Assembly: GCA_050697275.1 (NCBI GenBank)
Contig: JBOGZI010000227.1
Coordinates: 1 to 5,296, forward strand
Length of the DNA: 5,296 nt
DNA from: JBOGZI01 sp050697275
GTDB lineage: Bacteria > Actinomycetota > Thermoleophilia > Solirubrobacterales > 70-9
Reading direction: 5' to 3'
The position numbers and the translations under genes are program-made. The notes under the pieces are model-generated. The model made no database searches. It had not been told where the DNA came from and saw nothing but the letters and a program-made list of their open reading frames with translations. Positions 1 through 5,296 of the stretch are shown here, piece by piece (position 1 is the first letter of the stretch; each line of letters starts with the position of its first letter).

Positions 1-836
1 AGGCGCGGGAGGCGGACGCCGTGCTCGGCGGAGGCGGCTATGTCGCCGGCCCCGCCGGGCTCGCCGCGGTGCGGATGGGCCTGCCGCTGATCCTGACCGA
101 GGCCGACAGCCATCTCGGTCTGGCCAACCGGCTGCTCGCGAGGCGCGCCCGACGCGTCTGCCTCGCCTTCCCGATCCCGGGCCGGGAGGGCGATCCCTAC
201 CTGGTCACCGGCCGGCCCGTCCAGCGGGCGGTGCTGGAGGCCGATCGCGCTGCCGCGCGCGAGCGCTTCGAGCTGGGCGGCGAGGATCGCGTCCTCGCCG
301 TCTTCGGGGGAAGCCAGGGCGCCCGGTCGCTCAACCGGGCGGCGCTCGAAGCCTTCGCGACCGAGGACGGCGCAAAGGTGATCCACGTCGTCGGCCGGCG
401 CGACTACGCCGAGCTTCGCCACGGCCTCGGGCTCGCCGGTTCGCCCCCGGGGTACCGGCTGCTCGAGTACGAGCCCCATCTGGGAGACGTGCTCGCCGCC
501 TGCGACCTGGTGCTGGCCAGGGCCGGCGGCTCGGTGTTCGAGATCGCCGCGGCGGGGCGCCCCGCGGTCCTCGTGCCCTACCCGCACGCAACCGCGGACC
601 ACCAGACCGCCAACGCCCGCTGGATGGCCCAGGGAGGTGGTGCCGTGGTGATTCCGGACAGCGAGCTGACTCCGCCGCGGCTCAGGGACACGGTCCACTC
701 CCTGCTCGCGGACCGGGCTCGCCTCGCTGAGATGTCCGCCGACTCGCGGCGCCTCGCCAAGCCCGATGCGGCCGAGCGGGTCGCTCGGGAGGTGCTGGAT
801 GCGGTGCGCGAGCGCAGCTCGGAGGGCACCGCGTGA
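1..836 (+). CDS. murG: MurG, lipid II-forming GlcNAc transferase (5' end cut by window edge)
   Basis: MurG transfers GlcNAc from UDP-GlcNAc to undecaprenyl-PP-MurNAc-pentapeptide (lipid I) on the cytoplasmic face of the membrane, giving lipid II. The reading frame is open from base 3, so the GTG at 21 is an internal Val and not the start. By comparison with E. coli MurG (355 aa) about 90 N-terminal residues, including the first glycine-rich loop, lie outside the window; 277 residues are visible. Seen: the GGGGYVAGP loop (27-53), the FGGSQGAR loop opening the C-terminal Rossmann domain (303-326), the donor-binding RAGGSVFEIAAAG segment (519-557, with Glu at 540-542), and HQTANA (600-617) with the conserved Gln and Asn. 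Odd: the usual HEQN motif reads TEAD (96-107). The TGA stop overlaps the murC start by four bases. The family call is firm. Confidence 0.95.
   Translation, partial: AREADAVLGGGGYVAGPAGLAAVRMGLPLILTEADSHLGLANRLLARRARRVCLAFPIPGREGDPYLVTGRPVQRAVLEADRAAARERFELGGEDRVLAVFGGSQGARSLNRAALEAFATEDGAKVIHVVGRRDYAELRHGLGLAGSPPGYRLLEYEPHLGDVLAACDLVLARAGGSVFEIAAAGRPAVLVPYPHATADHQTANARWMAQGGGAVVIPDSELTPPRLRDTVHSLLADRARLAEMSADSRRLAKPDAAERVAREVLDAVRERSSEGTA
821..825 (+). promoter_or_regulatory. Ribosome binding site of murC
   Basis: GGAGG lies seven bases before the GTG at 833. It supports that GTG as the murC start even though it overlaps the murG stop codon. Confidence 0.75.
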
Positions 837-2227
837 AGCGCAAACTCCACTTCATCGCGATCGGGGGGGCCGGGATGAGCGGCCTGGCGCTGATCTGCGC
901 GCGGCTCGGCGCGGAGGTGAGCGGGAGCGACCGCGCCGAGTCCTCTTATGTGGAGCGTCTGCGAGCGGCGGGGATCGACCCGTGGATGGGCCATGACGCC
1001 GAGCAGGTGCCGCCCGACGCCGAAATCGTCGTCTCCACCGCGATCGCCGAGGACAACCCCGAGCTGGTGCGCGCCCGCGAGCGCGGCCAGCGGGTGCTGC
1101 ACCGCGGTGAGCTGCTAGCCGAGCTCTGTGCGGAGCGGCGGCTGCTCGCCGTCGCGGGGACACACGGCAAGACGACCACGGCCGCGATGTGCATCCACGC
1201 CCTCCGCGCCGTCGGGGCCGACCCCTGCTTCCTGCTGGGCGGCGAGCTGCCGGGCGCCGGACCGGATGGCGAGCCGAGCAACGCCGGCTGGGGTGAGGGC
1301 GAGTGGATCGTCGCCGAGGCCGATGAGAGCGACGCGAGCTTCCTGCAGCTGAAGCCCGAGGTGGCGGTGATCACCAACCTCGAGCTCGACCACCATTCCC
1401 GCTGGGGCTCACTGGCCGAGCTGGCCGAGGCCTTCGCCGCCTTCGTCTCGGCGGCACGCGGGATCGTGGTCGGCGCCGAGGTCGAGCTGCCCGGGCGGAC
1501 GGCGCAGACCGTGGTGCGGTTCGCCGTCGAGCGGGCGGACGCCGAGCAGCCGGTCGACGCGGACCTGGTCGCGAGCGAGGTCGTGACCGAGGGGGGCGGC
1601 AGCCGCTTCCGGGCGCGGGGCCCGGGGATCGACCTCCAGGTCGCGCTCCCCGTCCCCGGGCGCCACAACGTCGCCAACGCCCTGGCGGCGCTGGGCGGCC
1701 TCAGTCTCGCCGACGCCGACGTCGAGGCCTGCGCCGAGGCATTGGCGAGCTTCCCGGGCGTGTCCCGTCGCCTGGAACACAAGGGGGAGCGCAACGGAGC
1801 CGCGATCTACGACGACTACGCCCACCATCCGACCGAGGTCGCCGCCGCCCTCGAGGCGGCGCGGGAGCTGGGGCCGCGGAGGCTGATCGCCGCCTTTCAG
1901 CCGCATCTCTACTCCCGCACCAAGGCCCTGGCGAGCGAGCTCGGCGCCGCCCTGAGCGCGGCCGACGAGGTGGTGGTGCTCGACGTCTATCCGGCCCGCG
2001 AGCAGCCGGTCGGCCCGCTGGAGGGGGTGAGCGGGCTGCTGGTCGCCGACGCCGCGGCCGATCACGGCGGCGGGCGCCCGGTCTGGTGGCTGCCCGACGC
2101 CAAGCTTGCGGAGGCCGCGCTCGCGCCGCGCCTTCGGGACGGCGACCTGCTGATCACGATCGGCGCGGGGGACATCTTCCGGCTGGCCGAGGCCCTGGCG
2201 CGGGACGGGGGAGGGCGGGCGCCGTGA
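833..2227 (+). CDS. murC: MurC, UDP-N-acetylmuramate--L-alanine ligase
   Basis: MurC is the cytoplasmic ATP-dependent ligase that adds L-Ala to UDP-MurNAc, the first peptide-stem step of peptidoglycan synthesis. The protein has 464 residues, normal for the family. Seen in order: the N-terminal UDP-binding Rossmann domain with IGGAGMSGLA (residues 10-19); the ATP P-loop GTHGKTT (109-115); EADESD (162-167); TNLELDHHSRW (181-191) at the usual Asn/Asp/His metal and substrate region; HNVANALAA (278-286); RRLEHKG (312-318); DDYAHHPTEV (327-336); FQPHLYSRTK (355-364); and GAGDI (444-448). All three Mur ligase domains are present. The GTG start is chosen because the protein begins directly at the conserved Rossmann strand (KLHFIAIGG) and follows a good ribosome binding site. 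It overlaps murG and murB by four bases each, which suggests translational coupling. The DHH and YAHHP motifs fit MurC rather than MurD, MurE or MurF. Confidence 0.97.
   Translation: MKRKLHFIAIGGAGMSGLALICARLGAEVSGSDRAESSYVERLRAAGIDPWMGHDAEQVPPDAEIVVSTAIAEDNPELVRARERGQRVLHRGELLAELCAERRLLAVAGTHGKTTTAAMCIHALRAVGADPCFLLGGELPGAGPDGEPSNAGWGEGEWIVAEADESDASFLQLKPEVAVITNLELDHHSRWGSLAELAEAFAAFVSAARGIVVGAEVELPGRTAQTVVRFAVERADAEQPVDADLVASEVVTEGGGSRFRARGPGIDLQVALPVPGRHNVANALAALGGLSLADADVEACAEALASFPGVSRRLEHKGERNGAAIYDDYAHHPTEVAAALEAARELGPRRLIAAFQPHLYSRTKALASELGAALSAADEVVVLDVYPAREQPVGPLEGVSGLLVADAAADHGGGRPVWWLPDAKLAEAALAPRLRDGDLLITIGAGDIFRLAEALARDGGGRAP
2210..2215 (+). promoter_or_regulatory. Ribosome binding site of murB
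   Basis: GGAGGG lies eight bases before the GTG at 2224. It decides between that start and a GTG 46 codons further upstream (2086), which would give a low-complexity Arg/Gly/Ala-rich extension lying inside murC. Confidence 0.75.
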
Positions 2228-3141
2228 CGCCTCCGGCCGGGGTCGAGACGGACTATCCGCTCTCGCGGCTCACCACCGTGCGGACGGGCGGGCCGGCGGA
2301 CTTCTTCGCCCGCCCGGGCTCCGAGCAGGAGCTGGTCGAGCTGCTCGCGTGGGCCAAGGGCGAGGGGCTCGGCCTCGGGGTGGTGGGGTCTGGGTCGAAC
2401 CTGCTCGTCTCGGACGAGGGGTTCCGCGGCCTCGTCCTCAAGCTGGACGGCGAGCTGACCGAGTTCGAGCGCCACGGATCCCGGGTCGAGGCCGGAGGGG
2501 GCGCGCGGCTTCCGTCCGTCGCCGCGAAGGCCGCGGGATGGGGTCTGACCGGCCTCGAGTTCGGGGTGAACATCCCGGGAACCGTAGGTGGCGCGGTGCG
2601 GATGAACGCGAACGCCTATGGCGGAGAGCTCGGTCGGGTGCTCGAGTGGGTCGCGGTCTGCACCGAGGGGGGCGTGGACACCCGGCGCCCTGAGGACCTG
2701 GGGTTTCGCTACCGGGCCTCGGACCTCGGGGAGGGCGAGGTGGTCTCGCGAGCCTCGTTCGTCCTCAGCGAGGCGGATGCCGCCGAGGTCAAGTCGACCA
2801 TGGCAGGTATGCGCGACCGCCGCCGGGAGGCGCAGCCCTCCGGGATCAAGACCTTCGGCTCCACCTTCGTCAACCCCGGCGACCCCCGCGCCGGGGGGCG
2901 CTCCGCCGGGCAGCTGCTCGATGCCGCCGGCTGCGGGGGGCTGGAGCGCGGCGGGGCGCGACTCTCGCCCAAGCACGCCAACTTCGTCGAGAACACCGGA
3001 GAGGCGACCACCGCCGAGGTGCTCGCCGTGATGGCGGCGGCGAGGCGCGGCGTCCACGAGCAATTCGGGGTGGTGCTCGAGCCAGAGGTCCAGGTGCTCG
3101 GCGAGGTCGAGTGGCCCGAGGACTGGAGCCTCGAGCCATGA
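2224..3141 (+). CDS. murB: MurB, UDP-N-acetylenolpyruvoylglucosamine reductase, short (type II-like) form
   Basis: MurB is a cytoplasmic FAD enzyme that uses NADPH to reduce UDP-GlcNAc-enolpyruvate to UDP-MurNAc, which supplies the MurC substrate. From the GTG at 2224 the protein has 305 residues, the usual size of the shorter type II MurB. Seen: LTTVRTGGPADFF near the N-terminus (residues 16-28); the FAD-binding segment GSGSNLLVSDEGFRG (55-69); FGVNIPGTVGGAVRMNANAYGG (113-134); FRYRASDL (161-168), whose Arg164 probably matches the substrate-stacking arginine; FGSTFVNP (211-218), with Ser213 as the expected proton donor; SPKHANFVEN (248-257); and LEPEVQVLG (285-293), carrying the expected catalytic Glu. 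No key residue is missing. It overlaps murC (GTGA) and ftsQ (ATGA) by four bases. The placement between murC and ftsQ differs from E. coli, where murB is far from the dcw cluster. Confidence 0.96.
   Translation: MTPPAGVETDYPLSRLTTVRTGGPADFFARPGSEQELVELLAWAKGEGLGLGVVGSGSNLLVSDEGFRGLVLKLDGELTEFERHGSRVEAGGGARLPSVAAKAAGWGLTGLEFGVNIPGTVGGAVRMNANAYGGELGRVLEWVAVCTEGGVDTRRPEDLGFRYRASDLGEGEVVSRASFVLSEADAAEVKSTMAGMRDRRREAQPSGIKTFGSTFVNPGDPRAGGRSAGQLLDAAGCGGLERGGARLSPKHANFVENTGEATTAEVLAVMAAARRGVHEQFGVVLEPEVQVLGEVEWPEDWSLEP
3125..3128 (+). promoter_or_regulatory. Ribosome binding site of ftsQ
   Basis: GGAG lies nine bases before the ATG at 3138. It favours that start over the in-frame GTG at 3111, which would overlap murB by 31 bases and add nine residues. 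Confidence 0.6.
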
Positions 3142-3842
3142 CCGCCGCGAGGGTCTGGCGCCGGCGCCTGATCGCGATCGCCGCGCTCGCCGCGATCGTG
3201 TTCGCCGGCTACATGCTCTGGCTTCGGAACGCCTCCTGGTTCTCGGTCGACGAGGTCCGGGTGGACGGGGTGACCGCCAACCGCGATCAGGTGACCGGGG
3301 CCCTCGCCCAGGCCGCCGCCGGGATGACCACCCTCCACATCCGCGACGACGAGCTGCGTGAGGCCGTCTCCGGCTTCCCCACGATCGCCTCGATCAAGGC
3401 GGAGGCGAGCTTCCCCCACGAGCTCCACATCACGGTCACCGAGCGGCCGCCGGTCGCGGTCGGGGAGGTGGGCGGCGAGCGGATGCCGGTCTCGGCCGAC
3501 GGCTACCTGCTCGCCGGGGTGGAGTTCGACCCCAAGCAGCTCCCCTCGCTCGATGCCGGCGGCGCAGAGGGGCCGCGGCTGGGCGAGGAGGGCGCGGCCC
3601 AGGCCACGATCCTGGGGGCCGCGCCGGACCCGCTCGCCGAGCGGCTCGAGGCGGCGAGCTGGGACGAGAGCCGCGGCGGTGTCGTGGTCGACCTCGATGG
3701 CGCCCCCGAGCTTCGCTTCGGCGACGGCTCCGCGGCCGAGTCGAAGTGGCGCGCGGCCGCGGCGGTGCTGGTCGATCCGGAGCTGACGGCGTTCTCGTAT
3801 CTCGACGTCAGCGTCCCGGAGCGGCCGGTAAGCGGGGGCTGA
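3138..3842 (+). CDS. ftsQ: FtsQ/DivIB-family cell division protein with POTRA domain
   Basis: FtsQ (DivIB in Firmicutes) is a bitopic membrane protein that scaffolds the divisome with FtsL and FtsB/DivIC and links the Z-ring to septal wall synthesis. The protein has 234 residues. Seen: a short basic cytoplasmic tail (residues 1-10, Arg-rich); one membrane helix (about 11-29, LIAIAALAAIVFAGYMLWL); a POTRA domain from about 35 (WFSVDEVRVDG) to about 107, ending in the family hallmark VTERPPVA (100-107); and a C-terminal beta domain ending FSYLDVSVPERPVSGG, the usual YxDVxxPxR-type end. Topology is therefore N-in, C-out. It is the last gene of the coupled murG-murC-murB-ftsQ run. No ftsA follows, as is usual in actinobacteria. 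Sequence conservation is modest in this family, but the architecture, the hallmark motif and the gene position agree. Confidence 0.92.
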   Translation: MTAARVWRRRLIAIAALAAIVFAGYMLWLRNASWFSVDEVRVDGVTANRDQVTGALAQAAAGMTTLHIRDDELREAVSGFPTIASIKAEASFPHELHITVTERPPVAVGEVGGERMPVSADGYLLAGVEFDPKQLPSLDAGGAEGPRLGEEGAAQATILGAAPDPLAERLEAASWDESRGGVVVDLDGAPELRFGDGSAAESKWRAAAAVLVDPELTAFSYLDVSVPERPVSGG

Positions 3843-3869
3843 GCGGTCCGACCGCCCCGCCAATCCGTC

Positions 3870-3970
3870 CGCCTGCAACGCGACGTGCAGCCGGCGGGAC
3901 TCGAAGCCGGCGGATCCGGCCGCCCTCGGGGCGGTGGGGCTGGACCCACGAAACCCCTGGTTTGCAGGCG
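3870..3970. repeat. Inverted-repeat-closed structured segment with tRNA T-arm-like pieces
   Basis: A perfect 9-base inverted repeat, CGCCTGCAA (3870-3878) and TTGCAGGCG (3962-3970), encloses three hairpins: GCCGGC arms at 3890-3895 and 3906-3911; 3920-3934 (six pairs, three-base loop); and GTGGG/CCCAC at 3934-3938 and 3945-3949 (the second and third share base 3934). A fourth, small hairpin (AAACC/GGTTT, 3951-3963) would compete with the closing stem. Read on the minus strand, the first hairpin has loop sequence TTCGAGTCC, as in a tRNA T-arm. The segment CTGCAAACCAGG followed by GTGGG-N6-CCCAC resembles an anticodon loop, variable loop and T-arm. No complete cloverleaf with standard spacing can be drawn, so I do not call a tRNA. 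It may be a degenerate tRNA-derived fragment, a structured RNA, or coincidence in GC-rich DNA. Confidence 0.5.
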
Positions 3971-3993
3971 CATTTCGGCCCCTCAACCAACCC

Positions 3994-4020
3994 TCAGCCT
4001 CTATCTCGACGGAAGGCTGA
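3994..4020. repeat. Perfect 7-base inverted repeat upstream of ftsZ
   Basis: TCAGCCT (3994-4000) and AGGCTGA (4014-4020) are exact reverse complements separated by 13 bases. The 27-base span could be a binding site for a dimeric regulator or a weak hairpin at the end of the ftsQ transcript. No T-run follows, so it is a poor intrinsic terminator. Confidence 0.5.
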
Positions 4021-4030
4021 CTACGCCAGA

Positions 4031-4053
4031 ACTCTCAAGCAAGACTTGAGAGT
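4031..4053. promoter_or_regulatory. Operator-like perfect dyad upstream of the ftsZ promoter
   Basis: ACTCTCAAG (4031-4039) and CTTGAGAGT (4045-4053) are exact reverse complements around a five-base centre (CAAGA). The dyad ends 17 bases before the -35 hexamer, a usual place for an activator site or an upstream operator. A CTCTCAAG copy recurs at 4106-4113. The arms share the CTCAAG/CTTGAG core of the HspR-type HAIR element (CTTGAGT-N7-ACTCAAG), but the half-sites are arranged in the opposite order, so I do not assign a regulator. A hairpin function in ftsQ read-through RNA is an alternative. Confidence 0.6.
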
Positions 4054-4070
4054 CCAGGCACGGCCGGGCG

Positions 4071-4099
4071 TTGACAGGCTCTAGGCTTTGCCTTACTTT
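4071..4099 (+). promoter_or_regulatory. Predicted sigma70-type promoter of ftsZ
   Basis: The -35 hexamer TTGACA (4071-4076) matches the consensus perfectly. A 17-base spacer leads to TACTTT (4094-4099), which keeps the T, A and final T of TATAAT. Transcription would start near 4105-4107, giving a leader of about 47 bases. The local drop in GC and the position between ftsQ and ftsZ agree with a dedicated ftsZ promoter, as is known in Streptomyces and other actinobacteria. Confidence 0.75.
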
Positions 4100-4105
4100 C
4101 ATTAG

Positions 4106-4113
4106 CTCTCAAG
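4106..4113 (+). promoter_or_regulatory. Extra CTCTCAAG half-site at the ftsZ transcription start
   Basis: This is an exact 8-base copy of the left arm of the 4031-4053 dyad in the same orientation, starting 74 bases downstream. It sits at the predicted transcription start. It has no matching inverted partner next to it, so it would be a single half-site. A regulatory role is inference. Confidence 0.35.
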
Positions 4114-4135
4114 CCGCATCCGGCGGCCTGGGATC

Positions 4136-4144
4136 GGAGCAAGG
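4136..4144 (+). promoter_or_regulatory. Ribosome binding site region of ftsZ
   Basis: GGAG (4136-4139) is 13 bases and AAGG (4141-4144) is eight bases before the ATG at 4153, so AAGG has the better spacing and GGAG the better sequence. GGCCT (4125-4129) can pair with AGGCC (4142-4146), which would leave GGAG in a 12-base loop and bury part of AAGG in the stem. Confidence 0.5.
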
Positions 4145-4152
4145 CCAACTCG

Positions 4153-5235
4153 ATGGAGACCTCCTACCTCGCCGTAATCAAGGTCGTGGGCGTCGGCGGT
4201 GGCGGCTCGAACGCCGTCAGCCGGATGGTCGACGCTGGGCTGCGCGGGGTCGAGTTCATCGCGGTCAACACCGACGCGCAGGCCCTGCAGGCCTGCGACG
4301 CCGACGTCAAGATCGGGATCGGGCACAACCTCACCAAGGGGCTCGGCGCGGGCGCCAATCCGGAGGTCGGGGCCGGCGCGGCCGCCGAGTCCCGCGACGA
4401 CGTCAAGGACGCGCTCAAGGGCGCGGACATGGTCTTCATCACCTGCGGTGAGGGAGGCGGCACCGGAACCGGCGCCGCGCCGGTGATCGCCGAGATCTCC
4501 AAGCAGGAGATCGGGGCGCTCACGGTCGGGGCCGTGACGAAGCCGTTCGAGTTCGAGGGCAAGAAGCGGATGTCGGTGGCCGAGGAGGGGGTCGAGCGCA
4601 TGCGCAAGGAGGTCGACACCCTGATCGTCGTCCCCAACGAGAAGCTGCTCCACATCGTCGAGCGGCGGACCACGATCCTCGAGGCCTTCCGCGAGGCGGA
4701 CGACATCCTCCGCCAGGGCGTGCAGGGCATCACCGACCTGATCACGATTCCCGGGCTGATCAACCTCGACTTCGCCGACGTGCGACTGGTCATGCACCAG
4801 GCCGGCTCGGCGCTGATGGGGGTCGGGACCGGGAGCGGTGAGAACCGCGCCGTGGAGGCGGCGAAGAACGCGATCACCTCGCCGTTGATCGAGGAGAAGA
4901 TCGACGGCGCCAAGGGCATGCTGCTCAACGTCACCGGCGGCGAGGACCTCGGCCTCTTCGAGGTCAACGAGGCCGCCCGGATGGTGATGCAGACCGCCGA
5001 CGCGAACGCAAACGTCGTCTTCGGCGCCGTGGTCGACTCCTCGATGCACGAGGAGGTCCGCGTCACGGTGATCGCCACGGGCTTCGAGGGCTTCGAGATG
5101 ATCGCCAGGGCGCCCGAGTTCACGGCGCGTCGCAGCAGCCGGCGGCCGGCCGCGGTCCGCGAGCCGGGCGGCGACTCGCTCAACGACCTTCGCATCTCCG
5201 AGACGGACATCGACGTTCCGGACTTTCTGAAGTAG
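4153..5235 (+). CDS. ftsZ: FtsZ, tubulin-like division GTPase
   Basis: FtsZ polymerises with GTP into the cytokinetic Z-ring at midcell and recruits the divisome, which includes the FtsQ encoded upstream. The protein has 360 residues. Seen: VVGVGGGGSNAV (residues 11-22) and NTDAQAL (39-45) in the nucleotide-binding domain; the tubulin signature GGGTGTG (101-107); PFEFEGKKR (131-139); and the T7 synergy loop NLDFADV (204-210), with Asp206 and Asp209 as the expected catalytic acids completing the GTPase site of the neighbouring subunit. The C-terminal domain runs to about 321. A linker of only about 25-30 residues, Arg/Pro-rich, follows, then the conserved C-terminal peptide DIDVPDFLK (352-360), the docking site for partners such as SepF. 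The ATG at 4153 is the only plausible start: no upstream in-frame ATG or GTG is available downstream of the predicted promoter. It has its own promoter and stands apart from the overlapping genes before it. Confidence 0.98.
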   Translation: METSYLAVIKVVGVGGGGSNAVSRMVDAGLRGVEFIAVNTDAQALQACDADVKIGIGHNLTKGLGAGANPEVGAGAAAESRDDVKDALKGADMVFITCGEGGGTGTGAAPVIAEISKQEIGALTVGAVTKPFEFEGKKRMSVAEEGVERMRKEVDTLIVVPNEKLLHIVERRTTILEAFREADDILRQGVQGITDLITIPGLINLDFADVRLVMHQAGSALMGVGTGSGENRAVEAAKNAITSPLIEEKIDGAKGMLLNVTGGEDLGLFEVNEAARMVMQTADANANVVFGAVVDSSMHEEVRVTVIATGFEGFEMIARAPEFTARRSSRRPAAVREPGGDSLNDLRISETDIDVPDFLK

Positions 5236-5296
5236 CACCGGCGGATAGGCGCGCGGGTCCTGTCGCGGCGGTGCCCCCACCCCTGCGGTATGGGAA
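5236..5296. other. Downstream flank of ftsZ, nothing identifiable
   Basis: These 61 bases follow the ftsZ TAG stop. A weak CACCG/CGGTG pairing (5236-5240 with 5269-5273) is visible, but there is no T-run, so no terminator is called. An ATG at 5289 is too close to the window edge to judge as a start. Confidence 0.5.

Larger units (their letters stand above)
3843..4152. other. ftsQ-ftsZ intergenic region, no gene
   Basis: These 310 bases have no credible coding region; open frames here are shadows without protein family features. The left half (to about 3970) is GC-rich and full of inverted repeats. The right half has noticeably lower GC and carries the ftsZ promoter and its flanking dyads. 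There is no classic Rho-independent terminator for ftsQ, because none of the hairpins is followed by a run of T. Read-through from the mur-ftsQ unit into ftsZ is therefore possible in addition to the local promoter. Confidence 0.8.

Noticed and set aside
2086..2223. Upstream extension of murB from a GTG at 2086
   Set aside because: The extra 46 residues are low-complexity and lie inside murC. The GTG at 2224 has a good ribosome binding site and matches the family N-terminus.
2062..3063. Long minus-strand open frame opposite murB, and similar ones opposite murC, ftsQ and ftsZ (for example 4102-5280)
   Set aside because: They are GC-rich shadow frames of well-supported + strand genes, with low-complexity Arg/Gly/Ala/Pro composition and no recognisable motif.
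3890..3934. Rho-independent terminator after ftsQ
   Set aside because: Strong GC hairpins exist, but no T-run follows any of them.
3870..3970. A functional minus-strand tRNA gene
   Set aside because: T-arm-like pieces are present, but no anticodon stem pairs with CCAGG, arm spacing is wrong, one T-loop has six bases and the other T-stem lacks the closing G-C pair.
4031..4053. CIRCE or HAIR heat-shock operator
   Set aside because: The arms do not match CIRCE (TTAGCACTC-N9-GAGTGCTAA), and the HAIR half-sites would be in the opposite order with different spacing.
3746..4084. Plus-strand open frame spanning the end of ftsQ and the gap
   Set aside because: Arg/Gly/Pro-rich, overlaps ftsQ in another frame, crosses the structured segment and the dyads, and shows no family feature.
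5236..5273. Terminator after ftsZ
   Set aside because: The only pairing is five bases with a long loop and no T-run.

Overview
The window is a GC-rich stretch of a bacterial division and cell wall (dcw) cluster, all on the + strand: the 3' part of murG, then complete murC, murB, ftsQ and ftsZ. High GC, no ftsA between ftsQ and ftsZ, and murB placed between murC and ftsQ suggest a high-GC Gram-positive type bacterium, most likely an actinobacterium. The style of the MurG and FtsZ proteins reminds me of Thermoleophilia/Solirubrobacterales. That placement is inference and no database was searched.

Layout: murG (1-836, 5' end outside the window), murC (833-2227), murB (2224-3141) and ftsQ (3138-3842) form one tightly coupled unit. 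Each junction is a 4-base stop/start overlap (GTGA, GTGA, ATGA) with a Shine-Dalgarno sequence 7-9 bases upstream of the start. A 310-base gap (3843-4152) then separates ftsQ from ftsZ (4153-5235). The last 61 bases hold nothing identifiable.

Together the genes cover consecutive steps. MurC and MurB act in the cytoplasm on UDP-linked precursors, MurG completes lipid II at the membrane, FtsQ is a divisome membrane scaffold, and FtsZ forms the cytokinetic ring.

The coding part is ordinary. The part worth a second look is the ftsQ-ftsZ gap. It holds a good sigma70-type promoter (TTGACA, 17-base spacer, TACTTT). A perfect 9+9 base dyad, ACTCTCAAG-N5-CTTGAGAGT, lies just upstream of the -35, and the CTCTCAAG half-site recurs near the predicted transcription start. 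Further upstream are a 7-base dyad and a 101-base segment closed by a perfect 9-base inverted repeat that encloses three hairpins. On its minus strand that segment has tRNA T-arm-like sequences. Protein-level oddities are a TEAD sequence in MurG where HEQN is usual and a very short FtsZ C-terminal linker. I see no mobile element, CRISPR array or clearly novel multi-gene system.
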